DNA from: Iris pallida
Taxonomy: Eukaryota; Streptophyta; Magnoliopsida; Asparagales; Iridaceae
Assembly (NCBI GenBank): GCA_029216955.1
Contig: JANAVB010006998.1
Span: 2,440,192-2,504,191 of the forward strand
DNA: 64,000 bases
Direction of reading: 5' to 3'
Shown piece by piece: positions 48,131-61,241 of the stretch. The notes beneath the pieces were generated by a model, which was not told the DNA's origin, did no database searches, and saw nothing but the letters and a program-made list of their open reading frames with translations. The translations under genes and the position numbers were made by a program. Each line of letters opens with the position of its first letter. Position 1 is the first letter of the stretch.

Positions 48131-48950
48131 ACTGTCATCACTCCATTCAAATACTACTCCCTTCTGGGTGAAGTGAGTCAGAGGCGACGCTAGTTTTGAA
48201 AAGCTCTGCACGAATCTTTGGTAGTAGCCTGCTAAGCCCAGAAAACTCTGAATATCGCTAGCCGAGGTAGGTCGTTTCCAATCTACCACTGCTTCAATCT
48301 TCTTTGGGTCCACCGCGACACCTTCGGTAGAGATTACATGTCCGAGGAATGTCACACTACTCATCCAGAACTCGTATTTACTCCGCTTGGCATATAATTT
48401 GTTTTCACGCAGAGTCTGTAATACCGTCTTCAAGTGTTCTACATGCTCTTCTCGATTCTTTGAGTAGATAAGGATATCGTTAATGAACACGACTACAAAT
48501 TTATCGATTTGGGGTCGGAAGACTCGGTTCATCAGATCTATGAAAGCGTCTGAGGCATTCGTCAAACCAAACGGCATGACTAGAAATTTATAATGATTAT
48601 ATCGAGTGCGAAAGGCAGACTTTGATACGTCATCAGACTTGATCTTCAACTGATGATAGCTGAATGAAGATCGATTTTTGAAAATATTGACGCGTCTTAC
48701 AGTTGATCAAACAAGTCATCAATTCGTGGTAAGGGATACTTGTTCCGTACGGTCACCTTGTTGAGTTCACGATAGTCAATGCATAGTCGCATCGATCCAT
48801 CCTTCTTTTTCACAAGCAGTACGAGAGCTCCCCACGGAGAGATTCTAGGGTGAATAAATTTGCGGTCTAGCAACTCTTGTAATTGCACCTTCAGTTCTGC
48901 TGGAGCCATTCGGTAGGCACTTTTGATATCGGCCGTGTATTCGGAAAGGT
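48131..48950 (-). pseudogene. E3 reverse transcriptase
   Basis: Left part [40 protein letters not shown] and [13 protein letters not shown] (48697-48909), a break near 48690, then [32 protein letters not shown] and [20 protein letters not shown]. The first catalytic Asp of the FIDD pair is Asn, so this RT is dead even apart from the breaks. Confidence 0.9.
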
Positions 48951-49037
48951 GTCGATGCTGAATTCTATTTCTCGATCCGGCGACATCCCAGGCATCTTGT
49001 CAGGGAAAACGTCGGAGAAATCTGCCACAACATCATT

Positions 49038-49510
49038 CTATATTGTGTCTGCAATATTATTCCTCGTATCTTGAATTGGTGCCAAGTATTCCGTACAGCC
49101 GGAACGCAACATACGCATCACCGAGATTGCCGATACCATCATTGCCGTCTTCAAGACCAAACCACACGAATATGAGAACTCTGTCTTGCCAGAAAGACGA
49201 AATACAACTTTTTTCTCTGCGCACTCGATTGTTGCATGACAAGCGCCCAACCAATCCATGCCCAGGATTATGTCGTACTCTTTGATGTCTAGTACGATGA
49301 CATCCAAAGATAGATTTCTTCCCCCGATACAAATGTGGCCATTCCTACAAATAAAGTTCGCATGCATATTGACTCCCGATGGAGTGCTCGCTAATGTTCA
49401 TATCTAGTGATTGTATGGTTACTTTATTTTCTTTCACATAATCAGCAGATATAAAACTATGCGTTACACTCGAATCAAATAGAACCCGAGCAGGTATATT
49501 TTTAGAGTAA
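49038..49510 (-). pseudogene. E3 aspartic protease
   Basis: ARVLFDSSVTHSFI near 49455-49495 (DSS in place of the DSG/DTG triad), then after stops GRNLSLDVIVLDIKEYDIIL and GMDWLGACHATIEC. The Gly of the triad is lost. Confidence 0.82.
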
Positions 49511-49599
49511 CATACCTGTTACAATAGTATCGAACGCGAATGCCTCATCCCGAGTTAATGCATAAACTCGGCCTTGAGATTCATGGCGTTGATTCTGCA

Positions 49600-50757
49600 G
49601 GTTCACGGGCACCGCATTTGCGCCTTGTAGTATAGGCGCTTTATATTGATTCAGAATATTCCGTGGTGGGTTGTGTTGATTCGAAACATTTCTCGGACAA
49701 TGTGTAGCTATATGGCCTACCTCACCACACTTGTAGCAAGATCTTGTAACGCAATCAGTTATTCGGTGCCCATGCCTACCGCATCTGTTACAGTGTTATC
49801 CGCCATGGCCCCTGTTATCAAATGTGTTCGAACGTTCTGATACTCTCGATCCCCCAGCGTCGTTAGGATGCTTGTTGAAGTTGTTACGGACGACAGGCAC
49901 GGCTCTTTGCGACATACGACCAAAGATACGCTCACTATTAAGAGCGGCATCGTAGGATTCACGGTAGGTTCGACACCTTTGATTCATGACATCCCTTCGC
50001 AGTTTGTTAGGCCTTGTTGAAAACGTTCACACCAGGCTTCCTTGTTGGGTAGAAAGGCACCGGCAAACTTTGCGAGTTTTGAGAAGTTCGAGTCATAATC
50101 ATTAACAGTCATATTCCCATGTCGTAACATCATGAACTCATCTTCTTTTTGACGACGGACAACACGAGGAACGTACTGCTCAAGAAATGCTTCCTTTAAT
50201 ATTTTTCAGAAAATTGTGGTGTCGGTATCGGCTTCATAGATTTCCTACTTCTTAGTTGCCCACCAGTCATAAGCCCTCAGTTGTAGTTGTAACGTCGCAC
50301 ATGTTACCCTTTGGGACCCTTCAATGCTAAGCAGATTAAATAAGTCCTCAATCTCCTCGAGCCACCCCTCTATCACATCAGGCTCTGCTCGGCAATTGAA
50401 TTTAGGTGGATTCATTTTGCGGAACTCATTTGCTTTGAACAAGGAAGAAGAGTTTATCATTTGCGGTTGAGCTTCTTCCTCGACTTCATCTTGAACATCT
50501 TGCCTCTCTTCGGATACCACGATCGTTGCTTTGGTATTGCTCACTATCTTGCTTACGCTCTACATTAGGTCGTCCATTTGCTTCTGCTACGCACCAAATT
50601 GGGCTTTGATTTGCATCTAAAGCTATTGCTGCTGCAGCTCTATCAATTGCAGCATTTTCTCCATCGTAGCCTCGCTATGGCTAGCACCCTTTGAACTCGA
50701 CGAACTATCCACGGCGTTGGTTACTGTGCCGGGATTATTTTATTTTCTTTGTCATTC
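49600..50757 (-). pseudogene. E3 gag
   Basis: N-terminal part with MEKMLQLIELQQQ, likely coiled coil, interrupted by stops. Then FRKMNPPKFNCRAEPDVIEG and WLEEIEDLFNLLSIEG, the start of the retrotrans_gag domain (50245-50544). C-terminal part has two tandem CCHC knuckles at about 49695-49800: CNRCGRHGHRITDC and CYKCGEVGHIATHC, both with all metal ligands. Frames are broken at several places. Confidence 0.85.
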
Positions 50758-50917
50758 CTACAAACAAAGTAAACCCGTTAGTATTTTTCAAAATATGTAC
50801 GGGATTACTTGTGTGGAACTTTTATTTTACGTAGCATGTTGACAAGCATTCAATCGAGCAATCTCAACGAACATTCCAACAATGAAACAGTTTTCAAAAG
50901 TCCGAAAAAACATAACT

Positions 50918-50932
50918 GTGCTCTGATACTAA
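50918..50932 (-). promoter_or_regulatory. tRNA-iMet-like PBS of E3
   Basis: Sense TTAGTATCAGAGCACAG next to the 5' LTR. It matches the plant iMet PBS TGGTATCAGAGC with one G-to-A change. Confidence 0.82.
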
Positions 50933-50934
50933 TT

Positions 50935-52749
50935 TGTCATGCCTCGAGTCGACAAACCGTTCCCCCGGAAGCATTATATCGAATTGATCGTCCTCGCTAA
51001 GGCGTGATGCTGTAAGAGTCTAGAATTTGCACTCGTATAAGGCAAGAACATTACGTTTGATCATTATATTGAAACACCAAGTTGAAACTTCAAAAATCAC
51101 ATCAGAATTTAACATGCAGTTTAGGAAGATAGAAATACGCTTTTCATTCATAGCTTGCAACTAAGTGCACTTCGTAATCACATTGGATGCCGTTGCAGCT
51201 ATATTGATTGAAATAAAAGAAATATACTCGATAAGATGCCTGAAGTAATACTTGTCGTTCCATACATTCGCCTCTTTATACATAAGCCTTTGATGAATTG
51301 GCTTCAAAATACTTCAGAATAGGAAGAGCTTCAAAATGCCTCTCCGTACTTCAGCTTCAATTTAGAGCTCCAGCTGTACCTGGGGAGTTAGAGAGGGGTT
51401 AGCACACTTACTAAGTGGACGAGACAAACCCACTCGTCTAAATCGACTCTGATTGTTAAGGTAGGCACGCTTTAGAGTTTTCTTTCTATTTAGAACTAAA
51501 TGAATTCAGTTCATATCGATAGCCATCTTTGAAGTAATAAAGCATACAACATAACGATTTATCATAGTTCTTACCACGGCCGTGCTCGTCCCTGCATAAA
51601 AACATAGATAATACTTACTACCTGCATAAGATAATAGGTGAGCATGCTACTATCTTATATGTGCGGTGACTGGTGTTACAAACCACTTGGGACTATCTCA
51701 ACGGTATTTTGACCCATTCAGTCTATGTTGCAAGTATGACTGACGGTCCCGCAATACATCAGTGCCGAAGTACGATTATTCATTCCCCCTAGGTCGATTC
51801 GATACCGATGCCCCTGATACCGATTCGAGGAAAATCAAACTTATGCACAAGCTCTCCATGACAATGCCAATGCGTGAACAGTTTAATATATACAAACAGA
51901 TTTGTATAGCACGAACAGTATTGAACGGCATTATCATTTCTTCCAACTCATGCAACGATTCATTTTCCCCAAAGTCGTACTTACGATTTAGCGTCCCGTA
52001 GGCACCAAATTGCCCGAGGCGTCATAAGCCACGATCAACGTTTCATATTATTTTGCAGCACGAGAAATAGTCTATCTTTTTACTAGAATCTTAAACTTTC
52101 TCGTTTTGGTGTGAAACTTATATTTTCATAGTAGATTACTCTAAATCGATACATTTTTCTCGAGTTCTTGATCTTAGTGGATTGGCATGCATTTAACTTG
52201 GCATCGTCGATTTGAATAAGTTTGAGGCAAAGAAATTTTGTTTACAGAACAGAGTAGAAAAGAAGGGGCCGAATCACCCACCAAGTACTTTGATCGTGCC
52301 GACCGTCGAAGCGCTTCACAACGTTCAAGCTTTAGTTACACGAGCTCCTGCAATGGCACCAACACTTAGTTAGAATTCCTTCATTATTCCTTCGCTTCGA
52401 AATTCATAGATTGTATTCAAAAAATGATGCTAAAGCACTTTTATCAAAACCAAGCGGCAAAAGCTCCAAAAAAATCATACAGCAGTCTGGTCCCATCGAA
52501 GGGACACTTATATAGAGCTCACTCACTGAGACGTAGCCTGCTGCATCTAGGACTTATTCCAACAGAAGCCGTTCCATTAATTGGATCGATTCTCGTAACA
52601 TTCGTCCAAATCGATTTGATCGATGTTGCAAGGTATTATTGTTTACCAAGCTCAGCGATCGCGTCAGATGGCTATCTAAGTTTTCGAGCGATCTGACTCA
52701 GCACAAGCATATTACGGAATCTGCCGCCTATCGGAAGCAGGGCACTACA
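50935..52749 (-). mobile_element. E3 5' LTR
   Basis: Begins TGTCATGCCTCGAGTCGAC, ends GGCACTACA followed by TTTTG. Aligns end to end with 44309-46119. Confidence 0.9.
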
Positions 52750-53472
52750 TTTTGTAACCTTGCAGATGCAGTGTAAAACCCCTAAATTTCTACTATTTTT
52801 TTATTAAAATTAGTACTGATTTAAAATTTTGTATTGTACGTCACGTAGTCGTATTGTACGTCGTGTGCGAAAGTTCGTTTTTCGAATTTGTTCGACGAGT
52901 GCGAATATGTGCAAGCGTACATATTTTAGAAAAATATTTTGTTCTATTTTTATAGTTTCAAATAATATAATAATTAGTTTTGCTATCATTTCTAAACTTG
53001 TTATTCGTACGTCATTTCTAAAAATTATTAAATATAAAATAATATTTTTGTATACTAGAAAAGCATAATTATGTAAAGAATATTTTTACATACATATACT
53101 TCGTAATTATTTATTAGTCTATTTTAAATAAAAATATAATTTTCGAGATTTATTAATATTAATATTTTATTGTTCAAAAAGATATTTGAAAATATTTATT
53201 ATTTTCGAAATTATTATTAATAGTATTTTGGAAAAAATATTTGGAAGTTATTGTGGCCATTTAAATCGTGATTTGATTTTTGGATTTATTTAAATAGATA
53301 TCCATATTTAGAATTTGATTTATCCCATTGATTTAAACTAAAAATTTAATTTGATTTAAATTAGATTTGATTTGGATTGGATTTATTGAATTAAATTAAA
53401 TTATAGGTTGAATTATCTATTATGGGGTTTAAACTATTCCTAACCCATATCTAATTGGGAATTCCTACATCC

Positions 53473-53480
53473 TATAAATA
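53473..53480 (+). promoter_or_regulatory. TATA box of E5 LTR
   Basis: CCTATAAATAGGCAGGTACT, about 700 bp into the LTR, same context as E2b. Confidence 0.78.
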
Positions 53481-53879
53481 GGCAGGTACTCCTCCATGTA
53501 TTTCTACCAATCACAAATTACTCTAAAAATTTTCTCCACACGTGCGTGCATCGTGTCCGTGCCAACCCAAGCCAGCGTACACCGTGTCGGTGTCAATCTT
53601 ATTCCAGCTATTGTACAGTTATCCATCCCCGTCGTGTTAAACGCCCCCGACACGAAGTAATACATCTCCTACTCCTCTGCCATTCTCCAGACACCTCCAT
53701 TATCGTCACCTCTGCCATCATCGCCACCACCCTCCGCTACTTCCCGATCAACTGCCCCTGGTAAACCACAGCAACTACCTAACCACCACCCGAACACCAT
53801 TTTCCCGACAGCCACCAAACCCTAACTCCGGCAGTGACTGCCCCCATAGCCACTAGAAAAACAAAGCATAGATAAATGA

Positions 53880-54650
53880 AACCGAAAACCTCACCTCGCT
53901 CGCCGTGCCAGGCCGACGAAATTTGCCGACCTCCGCAACCGGAGAACCACCCGCCGATCCAGATTCAGACCGCTGGTGCCACAACCACCGGGATCGCCGC
54001 CGCGTTCCCGAAACCCGCACAGCTCCTTCTCCGCCGCCACGTGCGCTTACACCCGCTGTCGCGTGTCCGACCGCTCGCAACCGCGAGCGCCTCAGCCGAC
54101 CCCCGGCGAGGATCGACCCCGCACCACCAGCACTGCCAATCCTCCGCCGCCGAAGCGTTGCTGACATCCTTCTCCACCACCGCACGCGGATCCACGCCGT
54201 GCAGCCCCGACGAGCGGCGGTCGCCGCAGTCCTTCGCCGTACCGTCCCGAGACTGCCGTCCCAGTTTAACGGCAAGCCGCGGCCACCTCTGTACCTCGAC
54301 CGCACCCCGGATCTGGAGTCGCCGCCACAGAGAACCCCGACCGCCTACACGCCACTTCGCTCCGGTAACCCCCTTCTTCCTTTCCGCGGATCCGACCCGA
54401 ATCAACGTCCGCCCGGCCTCCTCTCTCCGCCGGCTCGACGAGCCTCCACTAGATCCGGGGCGGAGCACCGAAGCCCCCGTCGCCGAGTAGGCGCCGCAGT
54501 CGATCGTGTGGTGTCTTCCCTGGATGGATGTCGACCGTGAATCGCTCCCATGCCGACCGCGTCCCAGTGCCTCCGCTTCCTGAGAGCAGCGGCGCCAACC
54601 GCCGGCACCTGAGAACCACCGCCCTACCCGCCGTCGGGTAAACCCTCACC
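53880..54650. other. GC-rich cassette in E5 LTR
   Basis: Overlapping long frames on both strands (plus 53876-54490 and 53905-54540; minus 53853-54305), Pro/Arg/Thr- or Arg/Gly-rich. On the antisense strand the 150-codon frame runs into a donor-like GAG|GTGAGGTTTTC. CAAACCCTAACTC lies at about 53817. No protein family recognised. Confidence 0.45.
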
Positions 54651-54656
54651 CCCTCT

Positions 54657-54665
54657 TCTGTCCAC

Positions 54666-54697
<32 letters not shown>

Positions 54698-54880
54698 GAG
54701 TAATTTTGGGGGAGGGGAGAAGTAAGTATAAGAGTTTATATTATTAATATTATTAATATTATTTTTACTAAAGTTATTATTATTATTATTTATTATTATT
54801 TATTATTATTATTACTATTATTACTATTATTATTATTATTATTATCATTATAGTTATTATTATTATTATTAAAATTATTA
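54657..54880. repeat. CT tract and TAT microsatellite, E5 LTR
   Basis: CT-rich run at 54657-54700, then interrupted TAT/TTA units at about 54773-54880. The order CT tract then trinucleotide array is the same as in E2b (reverse orientation). Confidence 0.88.
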
Positions 54881-55388
54881 AAAGGGAATGTGGCTGTATA
54901 GTTTTATTATTATTAATAATATCTTTAACTTGATTTTGGTAATTGTATATTAGAATTTTATAATTATTAGTATTAATTTGAAATACAAGTATACATATAT
55001 ATATATAAGTTTTACTACCACTAGTATTGTATTTACCAAGTATTATTATTATTTTAAATTATTTTTACAAAACATTAAATTTAGTTTTATTTTTCTAATA
55101 TGAAAATGTTGGACTAGTAAATCATAAATTTCAAATTACTATACAATAGACATTTTCAAGTATTTCTCCAAAATTATTTTTACTAGAAAATATGGTTTTC
55201 TAAAGTATTACAAATATCACTTTCTAAAAAAATAGTGTAGTTATTCGTTTACTCCCTTTCATTATAGCCATTGACCATGACTACTCACATCTTTTATTTT
55301 CTCGCAAATATCGGACTCTTACACATCGATCTTCGCTATTGGACAAAACGGAACATGTCAGAACATTACCACACCAGGCGTCACCCCA

Positions 55389-55404
55389 GGCAAGACACCT
55401 TGCC
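55389..55404. repeat. GGCAAGACACCTTGCC palindrome-like site, E5 LTR
   Basis: 6-bp perfect arms, 4-bp spacer; same as in E6 at 61226-61241. Confidence 0.62.
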
Positions 55405-56462
55405 TTTACTGTTTAAATTTCCTGCTCAATAACAAGCATGTTGTGTTTATTTTCAAGTTGTTTTCCTTTTAAATTATATGTAGATACAAATTACTATATT
55501 TTATGCAATTGACTTAGAGTTAAGGGACCACCGTATGTTTAAGTGCATCTCATAAACTGTCACGATGTGCCACGGGTTATGTGTGAGCTGCGAGTCGCAT
55601 ATAGCTTCGAACTTGCGTATCGACCGTACATCGGTGCGTAAAGGCCGTACGTTAGGATGTAACTGCTAATAGATTTTTGTAGAAGACATGGCAGTTATTA
55701 AGGATTAAACAGTGTCGTGGAGTCGACGCCTGTATAGTATCATGGGGAGGAAAGAAGACAGTTATTAGCGTAGGGGCTACATGTTCAGTACACACATAGA
55801 TTTGGGCCGATAGTGTCTCGGATGAGCGCTACTTACTGCCCCGGGGCCGATAGTTCTCATATGGGAACTACTTTCGGCCCATAATTGATAGTGCCTCTTA
55901 TGAGCGCTACCTACTACTACTCTCTCTCCATCTACGCTGAACACCTAAGCTCCTGCGTAGAACGTTGTCTTCTCAAAGTGTACATCACATAGAATGGTTA
56001 GGAACCTTTACTCGTGCATACTTTTCTGTTGAGCTTTATTTATTCAGTTTATCGGCATGATATTATGTGTCTTGTTACGTCCCTCTGAGGACCTGGTTTT
56101 TCCCCAGGTGTGTGTTTTCATGATTTCTTGCAGGTGCTCTAGCTAAGGCCATGACTTGCGCTCTATTCCGTCGTGATGATTACTCTTGGATTCGTCACTT
56201 GCTCTCGCTTGCTAAATTCTTTCCTTGTATATTTTTCCATATTTAATTTGGTTGGTAGTGGACTTTGTCTCCACCCAACAGTTGTGTACATGACAAACTC
56301 AAAGTTTCGTTTATATTATTATTTATCTTTGTGGATGAGATTTAATGTCTTGGCTTTCTACATTTACAGCTTAGGTATATATACGAGTCGTATATTTACT
56401 CGTATGTATACAGCTGGCATGATACATATCTAGTCTCAAGTATTTGGGACTGGGGCATTACA

Positions 56463-56490
56463 TATTTTTGTGGTGGCCCATGCAGGTCAA
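56463..56490 (+). promoter_or_regulatory. PBS-position motif of E5
   Basis: TATTTTTG then TGGTGGCCCATGCAGGTC directly after the LTR. Confidence 0.65.
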
Positions 56491-58427
56491 ATTTGCCGTA
56501 TCGGTTACATGACTGTACCGAACTGGCCTACAATATAGGATTAGAATCTAGAATCTCATCCACCTACTTGACATCCTTTCTTGACTTCAAATTTTGAACT
56601 CTCGTTGAGCTCCTTGAATTGCATCTTGCTTGACCCCTTCTACCGTAAATTCATAGTTTCGTGTTTAGTAAGATGACTACACTAGTATATGCCCATAGGT
56701 TAAACACATGGCTAGATAGATTGCATTGACAATTAATATCCATTGAGGTTATATTTGAGTATAAAGACATTTATTTTTTCTAGAGATATGATCATAAGGA
56801 TTAGTTAATTCCAAGTTGGGTAGTAGCATATTACCGCCATCAAAGGATAGTTGAAATTTTATTTTAAATTTACAAGGTGGTATACACAAGAGGATAGCTA
56901 GATCGAGAAAACAAATTTTTTTATGAATTTTGAAATTGTGAAATATTTATGAATTATTAGGGATATGAAACCAATTTGAGAAATATCTTGAGATTTATAT
57001 TGTGACACTTGATTTATGGTGGATATCTCAAAATTATTTAAAAAGTTTTAATTTTGTAGATGACTAGAGAGACGAAAGTTTAGAAGGAAAAGAACTTGAG
57101 GTTTAAAATTTGCGCATACGAGTTATAAGTTTATTTAAATTTTGAAGAGATGATGGAAAAAAATGTTTTAATTTTTTGGAAGATCTCGACTTTGAAGGAA
57201 AAATTCAAATTTCAAATTTTGTCCTATGATCTATGATTTATAGAGTTATTTAAATTTCGAGTTTAAGGCCTTTTTATTATGGATATTTAAATTTTGGTAA
57301 AAAGCATGTTTATTTTGCGATATACAAGGACTATTTCGAGATTGATTAGAGATTTCAATTAAATTGACAGTCTAATATAATTGGTAATGGTGGCAGAGTA
57401 TCTTGAAAATTTTATTGAGAACTTCGAGGAACGAAATCTAGATTAGATCATATTGGTAGAGGACCAAGAAGCAAGGAAGGTCACCCTAGTGAGATAGAAG
57501 ATTGTACATTAGATTGTCATGCCACCTATGATTATGATATTGCATATACACAAGTATAGTTAGTCATCGACCAAACCGATGAACATATCTTTTGACTTAT
57601 TCGACCTTTCCTCAATTCTAGATCTTTCGTCATGACCATCTAATCATTTGAAACTTGAGAAATGATTGGATTGTTCCTTGATCATACACCATCTAAGTGG
57701 CTATCATATCCCTAGAAACTGTACTCATAATTTATTTTACCTTGATTTGTTAGAATCTAAGTTATCTTTATCTCATGCTTTAGCTCAGTCATTTATTTGG
57801 GTCGTTAATCATTATCTCATTAACTCCCACTTTCTACTTTAAGTTCTTTGGTGTCCCTATCGTGACTTTGATATTTGGAGCACAACACTAGACTTTTCAT
57901 TTCCACAACTCTCATATGTAAGACCTAGACGAGCCCACCTTCATGTAGGTATATCACGTGTCACTAAAACACGTCTCCTTGTACTCTAATTTCATATTAC
58001 GGCTTTCGGGTCAAAATGACTGGACTCTAATCCCTACCATGAAACCAATATTTTTTTTACTATAGATGAGACCCGACCTTGACTCAATTCTTTCGACCCG
58101 ATATATGATTTTGTTCTACTTAATTCCCTACTTGCTTAAATCTTGATTGCTGGACCTATAACACCATTAGTTTAATTCTTTAAGTTGGGTAGGATACCTT
58201 ATGAACTAGCAACCCCTTTGACCTAGTGACCTATATTAGCAAGCTTATTTAAGATCCTAGAATCTAGAAGACCTAACCCGTCTAGCCAACCAAGGACTTG
58301 GACAAGAAGACTATAGGACGACTGTACGACTTAGAATCATTCTACCTTCTTTAAAATCTTAATCTCTCGTGCCTATGTATTTACCATTTTTGACTAATGA
58401 TGCTAATGTAGCCTAGTTTTTGCAAGC
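56491..58427 (+). other. E5 internal region, left part (non-coding)
   Basis: No gag-pol. It carries the shared leader, AT-rich sequence and a PPT-like motif at 58171-58196, and is interrupted at TGCAAGC by E6. In E6 itself the uninterrupted version (TTTTTGCAAGCTTAGCC) is at 63042, confirming the break point. The rest of E5 lies beyond the window. Confidence 0.8.
58171..58196 (+). promoter_or_regulatory. Internal second PPT-like motif, E5
   Basis: TTTAATTCTTTAAGTTGGGT then AGGATACC. Confidence 0.48.
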
Positions 58428-59109
58428 TGTAAAACCCCTAAATTTCTACTATTTTATTTATTAAAAATTTGGTATCGATTTAAAATTTTTATTGTACTTC
58501 GCATAGTCGTATTTTACGTCGCGCACGAAATTTTATTTTGCTCGACGAGTGCGAATATGTGCGAGCATACATATTTTAGAAAAACAATTAATTTTTTATT
58601 TTCTTACACTTTCAAAATATTATATAGAATTATTATTCTTGCCATAAAAAGTCTATTGTTTTTAGCAGTTATTAATAATAAAATTCTTCGTACAAAAATA
58701 TTTATTTCATAAATATTTATTTATTTTAAATAATAATGTATTTCGAAATTATTTAATATTAATATTTTATTATTCAAAAAGATTTATTATTAAAAAGGAT
58801 TTATTATTTTCGAAATTATTATTATAAGTATTTTTGGAAAAATATTTTGAAATTATTGTAGAGATTTAAATCTTGATTTGAATTTATGGATATATTTAAA
58901 TAGTGAAATATTTAAAATTTTGATTTATTCCATTGATTTAAACCAAGAATTTTAATTAGATTTAATTGGATTTAGATTTGATTTGGATTTGGAATTAGAT
59001 TTAAATTTAGATTTTATTTGAGATTTGATTTATTAAATTGATTTAAACTAGTAATGGAATTATCTATTTTGGGTTCCTAATCCTATCCAAAGTGGGAATT
59101 CCCACATCC

Positions 59110-59117
59110 TATAAATA
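59110..59117 (+). promoter_or_regulatory. TATA box of E6 LTR
   Basis: CCTATAAATATAGGCAGGTA, 682 bp into the LTR; matches E5 and E2b. Confidence 0.78.
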
Positions 59118-59279
59118 TAGGCAGGTACTCCTCCACATTATTCATCTTCCATGAATTCCTCCACAAAATTCCACAACCCAATGGTGAGTGCCTCGTGTCT
59201 GTGTTCCATCGTCCCAAATTCTTATTCCATAGATTACAATTACATTATTTCTTCTCCGTGTCGGACACCCCCCGACATC

Positions 59280-60250
59280 AATGAATTTCTATCTAATCCC
59301 TAACCTAATCTACCGCAGCAGCCAACCCGATCACCCTCGCCGTCGTCGACACCACCATCATCAAACCACCACCACAACTACTGCCGTCATCTCCACCTGC
59401 ATCTCAGCCCCGGCCACCCCGTCGACCCCACTATCATCACCATCCCCGGCCAACCGACCCTAACACGACAACCACCACCACCGCGGCCATCGCCGCCACC
59501 AGTACACCACCCTACCACCACCGACGTCGACCCCCTAGCCTCACCGTCGCCATCCCGACATCACCACAGCACACCCTCACTACCACAGTCGTCTCCGCCA
59601 CCCAGGACGGCCGGCCATCACCGTCGCCGTCGTAGCCACCCCAGCCAAACTCATCAAAACCAACCAAATAGGAAAGGAAAACCAAACCCTAACCCTGAAA
59701 CTTACCTCGACCCGGCCGAGCATTCCGCTGCCACCGCCGCGACCTCCGCTGCCGACCATCGCCTGGGCCTCCGTCTAATACCGGTCCCCCGCGTCCCAGA
59801 TCTGAGCTCAGAGCCGTCCCACGAACAGCCCTCCGGTCATCCCTCCGCCGCGCGTCCGCCGCGTGCACCACGGCCTCTCTCCCCGACCCTAGTCGCCTGA
59901 GCGCGCCACCGCCCTAAACTCCGTCCGCCGCCCTCTTCCCGAGCTCTCCCCGCGCCCATCGAAACCCCCATACCGCCGGCACCGCACCCTCCGCTCCTCA
60001 CCAGAGCCGTCCTCCGCGCGCCCGCTGCCCGCTCCGTCGACCGAACCCTAAAACGTCGCCTACACCCCGGCCTCCAGCTCCGCCGACCATGGCCGAAGAA
60101 ACCCCCTTGGCCGCCTCCATCCGCCGCGCCGATTCGGCCATCGCCTCTTCCCTCTTCCTCCGCCTCCGTTTTTTCCCCGCTGAGCCCCGCTCTCTCTTCC
60201 ATGCTTTCTCTCTCTCGTTTTCTCTCTCTCACTGTCTCCCATACTCTCTT
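59280..60250. other. GC-rich cassette in E6 LTR
   Basis: Pro/Thr/His-rich in sense, Arg/Gly-rich antisense (minus frame 59837-60253). A telobox-like AAACCCTAACCC lies at 59684; next to it the antisense strand reads GAG|GTAAGTTTCAGGG, a strong donor match. CT-rich run at 60190-60235. Same layout as E2b and E5, but the sequence has diverged. Confidence 0.5.
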
Positions 60251-61225
60251 CAATTGCTGTCTATTTCCCTTTTTTTTGTTTTTACTGCTGCCTCCTCTCG
60301 TTTCACGAGAAGGAAAGGGAACGGTTTTGTCTTTCTCTTTCTGATTTTTTTTTCTCGAGACAAGCAGCCTGGGTTGCTACAGTTGACCCTTATTTTTATT
60401 TTTATATTTTTGTTACAGTTTGTTTTATTCTTCTTTTTATATCTAATTACTATTATTATTATTACTATGTATAAATACTATATTACTGTTAGTTTTAGTA
60501 CTATACTATGTAGATATTTTCTAGTTGTAGTATGTATATTAGTATATATTTCATATATGATTGGTCTATAATAATATTACTCTATTGTTAATATTTTGTT
60601 AATCTTCTAAACAATTTAGTAAACAAAATAAGTTATGTGTAAATTCAAAGTGGATTTCAAAGCCTATTATTATTAATATTATTATTTTATTCTTTTGGTG
60701 ATCTAAATATTATCGTAGCATTTATCCAATTATTAGTTGCCAAATTATGCGACTACTCCTAGTCTTTTCAAATTATTATTTTACTAGTATAGCTTCTTCT
60801 TCTTTTTCTAAAAATATTATTTTGTAAAAAGATATTATTTATGGTATCTTATCTGTAGCTCCGACCTACATAATATAATTCGACAAAAATTAGGATTTTT
60901 GCCTAAAATGTTTTTCTTGAATTTAAATATTTTTGCTATAATTATTTTGACTCATAAAAACTAGTTTCAAGTATTATAAATTAGTTTTCAAAAGTCATAT
61001 ATTTATTATTCATCAAATTTCTTTATTCTTCCGACCGTGACTCAACCCCCTCCTTCCTATTCGATCGCCAAATCTATACCACCTTGTGCCCACTCTTACT
61101 AAATTGACCCTTCCGGACTCAATGACACATTCCATGCCGCCATCAGAGGTCTCCTTGTACAGTTGTTGCACCAAAGTTGCAGATCGTGCCACCTTGATCA
61201 TCGCAGCACACCAAGCGTCCTATCA

Positions 61226-61241
61226 GGCAAGACACCTTGCC
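61226..61241. repeat. GGCAAGACACCTTGCC palindrome-like site, E6 LTR
   Basis: Identical to the E5 site; arms of 6 bp, spacer of 4. Confidence 0.62.

Larger units (their letters stand above)
44309..52749 (-). mobile_element. E3: old Tekay element, TSD TTTTG
   Basis: LTRs 44309-46119 and 50935-52749 (about 1.8 kb), target duplication TTTTG at 44304-44308 and 52750-52754. In the first 60 bases the LTRs differ at roughly one site in six, so it is the oldest datable element here. It is minus oriented, with gag near the right end and the chromodomain near the left. All domains are decayed. Its PBS, LTR length and LTR sequence differ from E1, so it is another Tekay lineage. Confidence 0.93.
52772..56462 (+). 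mobile_element. E5 5' LTR
   Basis: Begins TGTAAAACCCCTAAATTTCT, ends TGGGGCATTACA, followed by the PBS-position motif. 3691 bp. It holds a TATA box at 53473, a GC-rich cassette at 53880-54650, a CT tract, a TAT array, a palindrome at 55389-55404 and the conserved CTTGTTACGTCCCTCTGAGG block near 56079. Same family as E2b and E6 by its start and layout. Confidence 0.9.

Noticed and set aside
59160..59170. Possible self-priming: CCTCCACAAAA near the E6 transcript start pairs with the PBS-position motif
   Set aside because: The matching stretch is not found at the same place in E5 or E2b, so it is probably chance.
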